From Streptomyces narbonensis (GTDB taxonomy: Bacteria; Actinomycetota; Actinomycetes; Streptomycetales; Streptomycetaceae): 64,000 bases of DNA. The DNA is taken from positions 478,522 through 542,521 of the forward strand of contig NZ_BMSF01000003.1 of the NCBI RefSeq assembly GCF_014649015.1, in the 5' to 3' direction. Made by a program: the position numbers and the translations under genes. This document shows positions 24,630-32,786 of the stretch, piece by piece (the stretch's first letter is position 1; every line of letters starts with the position of its first letter). The notes under the pieces were generated by a model, which searched no databases, was not told the origin of the DNA, and worked only from the letters and a program-made list of their open reading frames with translations.

Positions 24630-26396
24630 GTGCCTCAACTACGCCTCGCCCTGAATCAGATCGACTCGACCGTCGGAGACCTCGCCGGGAACTCCGAGGC
24701 GATCGTCCACTGGACCCGGCACGCCGCCGGACAGGGTGCGCATCTCGTCGCGTTCCCCGAGATGGCGCTGACCGGCTACCCCGTCGAGGACCTGGCCCTG
24801 CGGCCCTCCTTCGTCGAGGCCTCCCGGGACGCCCTGCGCGCTCTCGCCCGGCGGCTCGCGGACGAGGGCTTCGGCGAGCTGCCGGTCGTCGTCGGCTACC
24901 TCGACCGCTCCGAGCAGGCCGAGCCGCGGCTGGGCAGGCCCGCCGGGTCGCCGGAGAACGCCGCCGCCGTGCTGTACCGCGGCGAGGTGGCGCTGCGCTT
25001 CGCCAAGCACCACCTGCCCAACTACGGCGTCTTCGACGAGTACCGCTACTTCGTCCAGGGCGACACGCTGCCGATCGTCCGGGTCCACGGCGTGGACGTG
25101 GCCCTCGCGATCTGCGAGGACCTCTGGCAGGAGGGCGGCCGCGTCCCGGCGGCGCGCGCGGCGCGGGCCGGGCTGCTCCTGTCGGTCAACGCCTCGCCGT
25201 ACGAGCGGGACAAGGACGACACGCGGCTCGAACTGGTCCGCAGGCGGGCCCGCGAGGCCGGCTGCGTCACCGCGTACCTGGCGTCGACGGGCGGTCAGGA
25301 CGAGCTCGTCTTCGACGGCGACTCGATCGTCGTGGACGCGGAGGGCGAAGTGGTCGCGCGCGCCCCGCAGTTCGTCGAGGGCAGTGTGATCGTGGACCTG
25401 GAGCTGCCGGCGGCCGAGGCCGACGCTCCGGACGGCGTCGTCGGCGCGGTCGACGGTTTGCGGATCGACCGGGTGGTGCTCTCCGAGAAGCCGCTGCCCG
25501 CCTACGAGGCGGAGCTCGCGGGCGGGTACGCGCACCGGCTCGAAGACGACGAGGAGATCTACTCGGCCCTGGTCGTGGGGCTGCGCGCGTACGTCGCGAA
25601 GAACGGTTTCCGCTCGGTCCTCATCGGCCTTTCCGGCGGCATCGACTCGGCGCTCGTCGCGTCGATCGCCTGCGACGCGGTCGGCGCGGGGAACGTCTAC
25701 GGGGTGTCGATGCCCTCCAAGTACTCCTCCGACCACTCGCGCGGCGACGCCGCCGAACTGGCCCGCCGCACCGGCCTCAACTACCGCACGGTGTCGATCG
25801 AGCCGATGTTCGACGCGTACATGGGCTCGCTGGGCCTCACCGGTCTCGCCGAGGAGAACCTGCAGTCCCGGCTGCGCGGCACGACGCTGATGGCCCTCTC
25901 CAACCAGGAGGGGCACATCGTCCTCGCGCCGGGCAACAAGTCCGAGCTGGCGGTGGGCTACTCGACGCTGTACGGCGACTCCGTCGGGGCCTTCGGGCCC
26001 ATCAAGGACGTCTACAAGTCGACCGTCTTCCGGCTCGCGCGCTGGCGCAACCGGGCCGCCGAGGAGAGGGGCATGATCCCGCCGATCCCGGAGAGCTCGA
26101 TCACCAAGCCGCCCAGCGCCGAGCTGCGGCCCGGCCAGGTCGACACGGACTCGCTGCCGGACTACGACGTCCTCGACGGGATCCTCGCGCTGTACGTGGA
26201 CACGGACCGCGGCAAGGACGAGATCGTGGCGGCCGGCTTCGACGAGGAGGTCGTCGCGCGGACGCTGCGGATGGTGGACGCGGCGGAGTACAAGCGGCGC
26301 CAGTACCCGCCGGGCACCAAGATCTCGGCGAAGGGCTTCGGCAAGGACCGCCGCCTGCCGATCACGAACCGCTGGCGGGAGACGCCGTCCCCCTGA
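24630..26396 (+). CDS. nadE: Glutamine-dependent NAD+ synthetase
   Basis: Final enzyme of NAD biosynthesis; it amidates deamido-NAD using glutamine and ATP. Protein of 588 aa. The N-terminal nitrilase-type glutaminase domain has the Glu-Lys-Cys triad in FPEMALTGYPVEDL, AKHHLPNYGVFDEYRYF and ICEDLW. The C-terminal synthetase domain has the PP-loop LSGGIDSALVASIA and NQEGHIVLAPGNKSELAVGY. The GTG is chosen because the protein begins PQLRLALNQIDSTVGD, the family N-terminus, and a -10 box stands 6 nt before it. The 3' end overlaps the opposing MFS gene by 35 bp. Confidence 0.95.
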   Translation: MPQLRLALNQIDSTVGDLAGNSEAIVHWTRHAAGQGAHLVAFPEMALTGYPVEDLALRPSFVEASRDALRALARRLADEGFGELPVVVGYLDRSEQAEPRLGRPAGSPENAAAVLYRGEVALRFAKHHLPNYGVFDEYRYFVQGDTLPIVRVHGVDVALAICEDLWQEGGRVPAARAARAGLLLSVNASPYERDKDDTRLELVRRRAREAGCVTAYLASTGGQDELVFDGDSIVVDAEGEVVARAPQFVEGSVIVDLELPAAEADAPDGVVGAVDGLRIDRVVLSEKPLPAYEAELAGGYAHRLEDDEEIYSALVVGLRAYVAKNGFRSVLIGLSGGIDSALVASIACDAVGAGNVYGVSMPSKYSSDHSRGDAAELARRTGLNYRTVSIEPMFDAYMGSLGLTGLAEENLQSRLRGTTLMALSNQEGHIVLAPGNKSELAVGYSTLYGDSVGAFGPIKDVYKSTVFRLARWRNRAAEERGMIPPIPESSITKPPSAELRPGQVDTDSLPDYDVLDGILALYVDTDRGKDEIVAAGFDEEVVARTLRMVDAAEYKRRQYPPGTKISAKGFGKDRRLPITNRWRETPSP

Positions 26397-27639
26397 CCTC
26401 CGGAACCGGCCGGTCCGCGCCGGTGGACTCCTGGGGGCTTCCCGCCACGACGCGGGAGGCCCCCTTCGCCGTATCCGCGCGGGTTCCCTTCGCCGGAGCG
26501 GCGCGGTCGAGCAGGCCCGCGACCGCGGCGATCGCGAGGCCGACGGCCGTGAGGACCGCGCCGACGAGGGTCGGGGAGGTCCAGCCCCAGCCGGCGGCGA
26601 CGGCGGCGCCGCCCGCCCAGGCTCCGCCGGCGTTGGCGAGGTTGAAGGCGGAGTGGTTGGAGGCGGAGGCGAGCGTCGGGGCGTCCTTGGCCTTGCGCAT
26701 CACGAGCATCTGGAGCGGGGTGGTGGTCATGAAGCCGACCGCGCCGAGCACCACGACCGTGACGAGCGCCAGCCAGGGCACGTGGATCGTGAAGCGGAAG
26801 GCGACCAGGGCGAGGACGAGGGCTGCGAGGGAGCCGTAGAGCGTGGGGCGGAGCGCGCGGTCCGTCAGCGGGCCGGCGGCGAGCGCCCCGCCCGTCATGC
26901 CGAGGCCGAAGAGCGCGAGGACCACGGTGACGGTGGACTCGCCGAAGCCCATCACCTCCGTGGTCATCGAGGCGAGGTACGAGTAGACCGCGAAGACGCC
27001 CGCGAAGCCGAAGACGGCGGTCAGCAGGCCGAGCAGGACCTGCGGGCGGCCGAGGGCGCGCACTTCGCGGCCGAGGCCCTGCCGCTCGTCGAGGGGCACG
27101 TGCGGGACGAGGCGGGCGAGCGCGGCCATGGCGAGCAGGCCGATGACGGTGACGACGACGAAGGTGGCCCGCCAGCCGAGTTGCTGGCCGAGCAGCGTCG
27201 CGGCCGGTACGCCGAGGATGTTGGCGACGGTGAGACCGAGGAACATCGTGGCCACCGCCCGAGCCTGCCGGTCCTCCCGCACGAGCCGGGCGGCGACGAC
27301 CGCGCCGACGCCGAAGAAGGCCCCGTGCGGGAGCCCTGCGAGGACCCGGCCGGCGACGAGCCAGCCGAAGCCGGGGGCGAGCGCGGAGGCGAGGTTGCCG
27401 ACGACGAACAGCGCCATCAGCAGGAGCAGCATCCGCTTGCGCGGGATCCGGGAGCCGAGGGCGGTGAGCAGCGGGGCGCCGACGACGACGCCGATCGCGT
27501 ACGCCGAGACGAGGTACCCGGCGGTGGGGACCGAGGTGCCGAAGTCGTCGGCGACGTTGGGCAGGAGGCCCATCATCACGAACTCGGTCGTGCCGATGCC
27601 GAAGGCGGAGACGGCGAGCGCGAACAGCGCCAGGGGCAT
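26362..27639 (-). CDS. MFS transporter, DHA1 family (arabinose-efflux-like)
   Basis: Twelve-helix major facilitator protein of 425 aa. Motifs include GIGTTEFVMMGLLPNVADDF (helix 1), the A-motif region LGSRIPRKRMLLLLMALF and GRVLAGLPHGAFFGVGAVVA. It resembles AraJ/YdhP-type exporters; substrate unknown. The last 40 residues are hydrophilic and read through a sequence that doubles as the nadE terminator. The start ATG has GGAAAGG upstream. A perfect inverted repeat at 27664-27679, just upstream, may be an operator. Confidence 0.88.
   Translation of the reverse strand: MPLALFALAVSAFGIGTTEFVMMGLLPNVADDFGTSVPTAGYLVSAYAIGVVVGAPLLTALGSRIPRKRMLLLLMALFVVGNLASALAPGFGWLVAGRVLAGLPHGAFFGVGAVVAARLVREDRQARAVATMFLGLTVANILGVPAATLLGQQLGWRATFVVVTVIGLLAMAALARLVPHVPLDERQGLGREVRALGRPQVLLGLLTAVFGFAGVFAVYSYLASMTTEVMGFGESTVTVVLALFGLGMTGGALAAGPLTDRALRPTLYGSLAALVLALVAFRFTIHVPWLALVTVVVLGAVGFMTTTPLQMLVMRKAKDAPTLASASNHSAFNLANAGGAWAGGAAVAAGWGWTSPTLVGAVLTAVGLAIAAVAGLLDRAAPAKGTRADTAKGASRVVAGSPQESTGADRPVPEVRGTASPASGS
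26433..26464. terminator. nadE terminator inside the 3' end of the opposing MFS gene
   Basis: GGGGGC(T)TCCCGC at 26433-26445 pairs with GCGGGA(G)GCCCCC at 26452-26464 around a 6-nt loop CACGAC. It lies 37 bp after the nadE stop codon and is wholly within codons of the MFS gene C-terminus. Confidence 0.65.
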
Positions 27640-27663
27640 GGGGAGAGCCTTTCCGGAATGTCC

Positions 27664-27679
27664 CGAAGATAGTTCTTCG
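27664..27679. promoter_or_regulatory. Inverted repeat upstream of MFS gene
   Basis: CGAAGA and TCTTCG flank TAGT, 25 bp upstream of the MFS start codon. The AT-rich centre and position suit an operator overlapping a promoter; the regulator is unknown. Confidence 0.35.
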
Positions 27680-27751
27680 TCGGAACAAAGACTCTCAGGT
27701 GGATTCTTCCCCGCGGCTTCCGGGGGACGAAGGGACGGTTTCGCCCTGCCG

Positions 27752-28780
27752 TCAGAGCTTCACGCGGGCCGCGATCGGGAGGTGGTCGCTCTTCGTCTCC
27801 GACAGCGCCCAGGACGACACGGGCTCGACGCCCTTCACCATGATCTGGTCGATCCGGGCCATCGGGAACGAGGCCGGCCAGCTGAAGCCGAAGCCGTCGC
27901 CCGCCGCGCCCTGGGTGGAGCGCAGCTGCGAGGTGACGGCGTTGAGCGAGCGGTCGTTCATGGTTCCGTTGAGGTCGCCGAGGAGGACGATCCGCTCGTG
28001 CCGGTCGCGGGAGATGGCCTCGCCGAGGGCGTTGGCGCTGTTGTCGCGCTGGTTGGCGGTGAAGCCGGCGTTCAGCTTGACCCGGACGGACGGCAGGTGG
28101 GCGACGTACACCGCGACCTCGCCCTTGGGGGTCACGACGTCGGCGCGCATGGCGCGGGTCCAGCCCATCTGGATGTCCACGGGCTGCGCGGCGCGCAGGG
28201 GCAGCTTGCTCCAGAGGCCGACCGTGCCCTGGACGGAGTGGTACGGGTACGTCTCCGCGAGGCCGCGCTCGTAGGTCGGGACCATGTCGCCCTTGAGCTC
28301 CTCCAGGGCCAGCACGTCGGCGCCGGACGCGGCGAGCCCGCGGGCGGTGCCCTCGGGGTCCGGGTTGTCGGCGTTCACGTTGTGCGTGGCGACGGTGAGG
28401 TCGCCGCCGGCGGAGGACTTGTCGGCGACGAGGCCGCCGAAGAGGTTGAGCCAGACCACGGCCGGCAGGAGCAGGGCGATCAGGGCGGTGGCGGAGCGGC
28501 GCAGCAGGGCGAGGACGAGGAACACGGGGACGAAGAGGCCCAGCCACGGCAGGAACGTCTCGGTCAGGCTGCCGAGGTTGCCGATCGTGTTGGGGATCTC
28601 GGCGTGGAACACCATGAGGAGGGTCAGCGCCACCGCCGCGGCGGCGATCAGGATGCCCCGGCGCCAGATGCCCCGGTCGCGCCGCAGGCCGTCGAGGGCG
28701 GCCCGGAACCGGGATCCGGAACCGGGGCGCCCGTTCCCGCCGCCGCCGTACTCGGTCTCCGTCATGTCCACCCGCGCCAT
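27752..28780 (-). CDS. VanJ-like membrane endonuclease/exonuclease/phosphatase-family protein
   Basis: Protein of 342 aa. A cytoplasmic N-terminus is followed by about three membrane helices (GILIAAAAVALTLLMVF; LPWLGLFVPVFLVLALL; ALIALLLPAVVWLNLFGGLV) and an extracytoplasmic EEP domain. EEP motifs are VATHNVNADNP, LEELKG, LLGDLNGTMND and SDHLPIAARV (metal and catalytic residues). The architecture matches VanJ, StaP and SCO2255, reported to confer teicoplanin resistance, probably through lipid-phosphate metabolism. Gene order next to panB also matches SCO2255. The ATG has AAGGACAG upstream. Confidence 0.82.
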   Translation of the reverse strand: MARVDMTETEYGGGGNGRPGSGSRFRAALDGLRRDRGIWRRGILIAAAAVALTLLMVFHAEIPNTIGNLGSLTETFLPWLGLFVPVFLVLALLRRSATALIALLLPAVVWLNLFGGLVADKSSAGGDLTVATHNVNADNPDPEGTARGLAASGADVLALEELKGDMVPTYERGLAETYPYHSVQGTVGLWSKLPLRAAQPVDIQMGWTRAMRADVVTPKGEVAVYVAHLPSVRVKLNAGFTANQRDNSANALGEAISRDRHERIVLLGDLNGTMNDRSLNAVTSQLRSTQGAAGDGFGFSWPASFPMARIDQIMVKGVEPVSSWALSETKSDHLPIAARVKL

Positions 28781-29043
28781 CGCACTGTCCTTAACTCTGC
28801 CTTGCCGTCTTGCGTGACCCGGTGCCGACACTAGGCGATCCCGGGTCCGTCGTACTCCCCCAGGGACGAGTGCGGACGCGTGGCGGGTTCCTGCAGGTGA
28901 CGCAGGCGGTGGGCCTGTGACAGAACGCGCACATTCGTGCGGATCAGGTGCGGGTCGGGGGCGGGTTCGGTGGTGGGGCGAGTGTGGGCCGCGAGTGCGT
29001 GGGGGCCGGTCGTGGGGTGAGTGCGGTCCGGAGACGGTCCGAG

Positions 29044-29703
29044 TCAGGTGCGGGGGCGCAGGCCTTCGAGGACCGTGTCGACGATCCGCTCGGCGAGTCC
29101 GGGCTCCAGGGTGGCGCCGGGGCGGATGACGGTACGGATGAGCAGGGGGCCGGTGAAGAGGTCGCCGACGAGCTCGACGTCGAGGTCGTCGCGGATCTCC
29201 CCCCGCTCCATCCCGCGCCGCACCGCGTCCAGGCCGAGGCGTCGGCGCGGCTCGATCACCGTGTGGTGGTACGCGTCCCACAGCTTCGGATAGAGCTGCA
29301 TCTGCGAGAACACGTTGTGGAGGAGGGCGGAGGTCCGCTTGGCGAGGCCCCGCTGCCGGATCGACTCCAGGAGCGTGACGAAGTCGTCCCGGACCGAGGT
29401 GCCGGGCAGCACCGGGTCCGGGAGCTCCACGGAGCGGAGCAGGTCGACGAAGAGCTCCTCCTTGCCGGGCCAGCGCCGGTAGATGGTGGCCTTGCCGACG
29501 CCGGCGGTGCGGGCGAGCTTCTCGATGGACAGCTCGGCGAGCGGGGTGCCGCCCTCCAGGAGCTCGATGGCCGCGTCGAAGATCGCCTGCTCGGCGGCCT
29601 CGCTCCGGGGCCGGCCACGCCGCGCCGGGGCGGGCCCGCCCGCGGGCGCGGGACCGGCCGCCTCGTCGTGGGGTTCCGGGATCCCGCCGTCCTGCAGCGA
29701 CAC
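29044..29703 (-). CDS. TetR-family regulator of the adjacent efflux gene
   Basis: TetR repressor of 219 aa. The DNA-binding domain is RRGRPRSEAAEQAIFDAA, then LSIEKLARTAGVGKATIYRR. The C-terminal ligand domain is helical (TetR_C). It is 83 bp downstream of, and co-oriented with, the MFS gene, so it probably forms a bicistronic operon controlled by the perfect palindrome upstream of that gene. The GTG start follows a weak GGAG. The N-terminal 30 residues are Pro/Ala-rich and variable. Confidence 0.88.
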   Translation of the reverse strand: MSLQDGGIPEPHDEAAGPAPAGGPAPARRGRPRSEAAEQAIFDAAIELLEGGTPLAELSIEKLARTAGVGKATIYRRWPGKEELFVDLLRSVELPDPVLPGTSVRDDFVTLLESIRQRGLAKRTSALLHNVFSQMQLYPKLWDAYHHTVIEPRRRLGLDAVRRGMERGEIRDDLDVELVGDLFTGPLLIRTVIRPGATLEPGLAERIVDTVLEGLRPRT

Positions 29704-29734
29704 GTACGCTCCGCCTCTCCTCGTGGCCGACTGC

Positions 29735-29790
29735 CGGCCGTCCGGCCAGTCGGCCTACCGGCCTGTCGGCCTGTCGGCCTGTCGGCCTAC
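29735..29790. repeat. Seven tandem 8-bp units at the end of the DHA2 efflux gene
   Basis: Seven consecutive octamers, each starting CGGCC: CGGCCGTC, CGGCCAGT, CGGCCTAC, CGGCCTGT three times, CGGCCTAC. They occupy 29735-29790 without interruption. The stop codon of the MFS gene (29787-29789) lies in the last unit. A slip of one unit could alter the C-terminus and the spacing to tetR. Confidence 0.85.
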
Positions 29791-31484
29791 CGACGGGCCG
29801 ATTCTCCCGCCTCGGCGCCGGGCGCGGGTACGGAGGCCCGCCGGGCGGGGCCATCGGGAGCGGGACCGTCCGCCGTGACGTCCGCGCCGGGAGCGGCGCT
29901 CGCGGTCTGCTCCGCGCCCCGCGGCGTACGGCCCGGGAGGAAGGCGGCGACCACGGCCGCGCCGATCAGGGCGATCACCGCGGAGGCGATCGCCGTGACG
30001 TGCATGGCGTCCAGGAAGGCGTCGTACGCGGGGGCCACGAGGTTCCGGCCGGCCGGGCCGAGCTTCGAAGCGACCGCGAGTGTGGCCTCGATGGACTCGC
30101 CCGCCGTATCGCGCAGGGCCGCCGGGACGCCGCCGAGGTGCCCCTCGACCTCCCCGCGGTACGTGGAGGAGAGCAGGGAGCCGAGGACGGCCACGCCCAT
30201 CGCGCCGCCGACCTGCCGGAAGGTGTTGTTGATCGCCGAGCCGGAGCCCGCCTTCTCGCGGGGCAGCGCCTGCATGACCGCGACCGTGACCGGCGGCATG
30301 ATGTGCGCCATCCCGGCGCCCTGGAGGAAGAAGACGACCTCCATCGCCCAGACCGGCGTCGAGGCGTCGAAGAGGGCGAAGGCGGCGAGGCCCGCGGCGA
30401 CGAGCAGCATGCCGGCGGTGCACACGGCCTTCGCGCCGAAGCGGTCCACGACGAGCCGCGCCCGGGGCGCGAACACCATCTGGGCGACGGCGAGCGGCAG
30501 GATGAGCAGCCCGGACTCCAGCGCGCTGAAGCCGCGGACGCTCTGCAGGTAGAAGGCGGAGAAGAAGGTCACGCCCATGAGCGCGAAGAAGACGAGCGCG
30601 ATGGCGGCGACGGCCGCGGCGAACGCCGGCTTCCGGAAGTACGCCATGTCGATGGCCGGGTGGTCGCTGCGCCGCTCGTGCAGGACGAAGACGACGAGGA
30701 CCGCGAGGCCGCCGAGGACCGGGGCGAGGACGGTGACGTCGGTGAAGCTCGCCAGTTCGCCGCCGCGGATGATCCCGTACACGAGGAGGACGAGTCCGAG
30801 GACGGAGAGCAGCACGCCGGGTATGTCGACGCGGCCCGGCTTCGGGTCCCGGGAGTCGGGGACCAGCCAGATCATGAGGGCGAGGGCGAGGAGCACGACG
30901 GGGACGTTGACGAGGAAGATCGATCCCCACCAGAAGTGTTCGAGCAGGACGCCGCCGGTGATGGGGCCGATCGCGATGGCGAGGCCGACGCTGCCGGCCC
31001 AGATGCCGATGGCCTTGGGCTGCTCGTCGCGCTCGAAGACGTTCATGAGGACGGCGAGGGTCGCGGGCATGACGAACGCGGCGCCGAGGCCCATGACGGC
31101 CCGGTAGGCGATCAGCTCACCCGGGGAGCCGGAGAAGGCTGCGAGGGCGGAGCCGATGCCGAAGACGGTGATGCCGAAGAGCAGCACCTTCTTCCGGCCG
31201 AGGCGGTCGCCGAGCAGGCCCGAGGTGAAGAGGAGGCCGGCGAAGACGAGCGTGTAGGAGTTGATCGACCACTCCAGCTCGCTCTGGGTGGCGCCGATGC
31301 CGGTGGGCGCGGGGGCGGCGATCGTCCTGACCGCGACGTTCAGGATCGAGTTGTCGAGGACGACGATCAGCAGGCTGAGCATCAGGACGGCGAGGACGGC
31401 CCAGCGGCGGCGGTGGACGGCCTCGGGGACCCGGGGCGGGGCTGGGGCGGAGGTGGAGGCGGAGGCAGGGAACGGCTGCGACAT
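29787..31484 (-). CDS. MFS drug-efflux transporter, DHA2 family (14 helices)
   Basis: Protein of 565 aa with 14 predicted helices. DHA2 signatures are [16 protein letters not shown] (helix 1), [15 protein letters not shown] (motif A) and [19 protein letters not shown] (motif C region). It probably exports a hydrophobic drug or metabolite by proton antiport. I used the ATG giving MSQPFPAS; a GTG three codons upstream is possible. The promoter region carries a perfect TetR-type palindrome, and the downstream tetR gene supplies the likely repressor. Confidence 0.9.
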   Translation of the reverse strand: MSQPFPASASTSAPAPPRVPEAVHRRRWAVLAVLMLSLLIVVLDNSILNVAVRTIAAPAPTGIGATQSELEWSINSYTLVFAGLLFTSGLLGDRLGRKKVLLFGITVFGIGSALAAFSGSPGELIAYRAVMGLGAAFVMPATLAVLMNVFERDEQPKAIGIWAGSVGLAIAIGPITGGVLLEHFWWGSIFLVNVPVVLLALALMIWLVPDSRDPKPGRVDIPGVLLSVLGLVLLVYGIIRGGELASFTDVTVLAPVLGGLAVLVVFVLHERRSDHPAIDMAYFRKPAFAAAVAAIALVFFALMGVTFFSAFYLQSVRGFSALESGLLILPLAVAQMVFAPRARLVVDRFGAKAVCTAGMLLVAAGLAAFALFDASTPVWAMEVVFFLQGAGMAHIMPPVTVAVMQALPREKAGSGSAINNTFRQVGGAMGVAVLGSLLSSTYRGEVEGHLGGVPAALRDTAGESIEATLAVASKLGPAGRNLVAPAYDAFLDAMHVTAIASAVIALIGAAVVAAFLPGRTPRGAEQTASAAPGADVTADGPAPDGPARRASVPAPGAEAGESARR

Positions 31485-31503
31485 GCCGACCACCCTAGAC
31501 CCA

Positions 31504-31532
31504 TTTCGATACGAGACCGTCTCGTATCGAAA
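31504..31532. promoter_or_regulatory. Perfect 29-bp palindrome, TetR operator
   Basis: The 14-bp arms TTTCGATACGAGAC and GTCTCGTATCGAAA are perfectly complementary around a single central C. The centre ACGAGACCGTCTCGT is of the type bound by TetR regulators of efflux pumps. It lies 20 bp upstream of the MFS start codon and is probably the operator for the downstream TetR. Confidence 0.85.
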
Positions 31533-31682
31533 AAACTGACCGAGGCTTTACGCGGCTCCCCTCGCGCTGGTGTGAACAGCGACACTCCGGCCCACTTCCC
31601 CGCCCGCCCGGCGAAGTGCCACCATGGATGTGGTCCGGGGACGCCGTCAGGGCGCCTCGAGATGACGAAGGAGCCGTTTCCC

Positions 31683-32546
31683 ATGACGCTTCAGGCTGCC
31701 CCGAAACCGTCCGCCGACAGCAGCAAGGCGCTGTACGGCGGCAAGGGCACACGCCGCATCACCGTCCACGACATCGCCGCCGCCAAGGCCCGCGGCGAGA
31801 AGTGGCCCATGCTCACCGCCTACGACGCGATGACCGCCTCCGTCTTCGACGAGGCCGGCATCCCCGTGATCCTCGTCGGCGACTCGATGGGCAACTGTCA
31901 CCTCGGCTACGAGACCACCGTGCCGGTCACGATGGACGAGATGACCTTCCTCTCCGCCGCCGTCGTCCGGGGCACGCAGCGCGCCCTCGTCGTCGGCGAC
32001 CTGCCCTTCGGCTCGTACCAGGAAGGGCCCGTCCAGGCCCTGCGCAACGCCACCCGGCTGATCAAGGACGCCGGGGTCCACGCGGTCAAGCTGGAGGGCG
32101 GCGAGCGCTCCCTGGCCCAGACCGAGCTGCTGGTCCAGGCCGGCATCCCCGTCATGTCCCACCTCGGCCTCACGCCGCAGTCCGTCAACACCATGGGCTA
32201 CCGGGTGCAGGGCCGTACCGACGAGGCCGCCCACCGGCTGCTCAGCGACGCCAAGGCGGCGCAGGACGCGGGCGCCTTCGCGGTCGTCCTCGAACTCGTA
32301 CCGGCCGAGCTGGCCGCCGAGGTCACCCGCTCGCTGCACATCCCGACCATCGGCATCGGCGCGGGCGCCGGCACCGACGCGCAGGTCCTCGTCTGGACCG
32401 ACATGGCCGGCCTGACCGGCGGCAAGGTGCCGCGCTTCACCAAGCAGTACGCCAACCTCCGCGAGACGCTCGGCGACGCCGCGCGCGCCTTCGCGGAGGA
32501 CGTCTCGGGCGGGGAGTTCCCCGCCGAGGAGCACACCTTCCACTGA
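31683..32546 (+). CDS. panB: 3-methyl-2-oxobutanoate hydroxymethyltransferase
   Basis: First committed enzyme of pantothenate/CoA biosynthesis; it transfers a hydroxymethyl group from methylene-tetrahydrofolate to alpha-ketoisovalerate. Protein of 287 aa. Motifs are LTAYDAMTASVFDEAGI, ILVGDSMGNCHLGYETT (metal and substrate), DLPFGSYQEGP, AVKLEGGE and PTIGIGAGAGTDAQVLVW. The ATG has GAAGGAG upstream; a much longer open frame on this strand is antisense to the MFS gene and is not used. The stop codon begins a 20-bp tandem array. Confidence 0.95.
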   Translation: MTLQAAPKPSADSSKALYGGKGTRRITVHDIAAAKARGEKWPMLTAYDAMTASVFDEAGIPVILVGDSMGNCHLGYETTVPVTMDEMTFLSAAVVRGTQRALVVGDLPFGSYQEGPVQALRNATRLIKDAGVHAVKLEGGERSLAQTELLVQAGIPVMSHLGLTPQSVNTMGYRVQGRTDEAAHRLLSDAKAAQDAGAFAVVLELVPAELAAEVTRSLHIPTIGIGAGAGTDAQVLVWTDMAGLTGGKVPRFTKQYANLRETLGDAARAFAEDVSGGEFPAEEHTFH

Positions 32547-32690
32547 CCCCGGTGAGCACGCCCCGGCCCGGGTGAGCACGACCTGACCTGGGTGAGCACG
32601 CCCTGACTCCAGTGAGCACGCCCTGACCCCGGTGAGCACGCCCTGACCCCGGTGAGCACGCCCTGACCCCGGTGAGCACGCCCTGACCAC
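32543..32690. repeat. 20-bp tandem array of seven units directly after panB
   Basis: GGTGAGCACG (once AGTGAGCACG) recurs at 32551, 32571, 32591, 32611, 32631, 32651 and 32671, exactly every 20 bp. The intervening half, CCCTGACCCC, is slightly variable in the early copies and identical later. A half unit at 32543-32550 includes the panB stop codon. There are no spacers between units, so it is not a CRISPR array. Confidence 0.95.
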
Positions 32691-32701
32691 CGCGGCACGA
32701 C

Positions 32702-32742
32702 ACCGACAGCCCGCCGACATCCCCCATCGGCGGGCTGTCGGT
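32702..32742. terminator. Terminator hairpin between panB array and ABC gene
   Basis: A perfect 16-bp stem (32702-32717 and 32727-32742, ACCGACAGCCCGCCGA) closes a C-rich 9-nt loop. It lies 45 bp upstream of the ABC transporter start codon and ends panB transcription. Confidence 0.8.
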
Positions 32743-32786
32743 CGTCTGTCGGGGGATTGTCGGTGGCGGCTGGTGTAGTGGCTGCC

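Noticed and set aside
28781..29043. Possible gene in the 263-bp G-rich gap between the VanJ-like gene and tetR
   Set aside because: Only degenerate GTG-rich text with weak short repeats; no ribosome site or recognisable protein.
30000..31682. Long 5' extension of panB
   Set aside because: These codons are antisense to the DHA2 exporter. panB begins at 31683 with a good ribosome site and the family N-terminus.
32551..32690. CRISPR-like periodic array
   Set aside because: Units are contiguous 20-mers with no spacers, and no cas genes are present.
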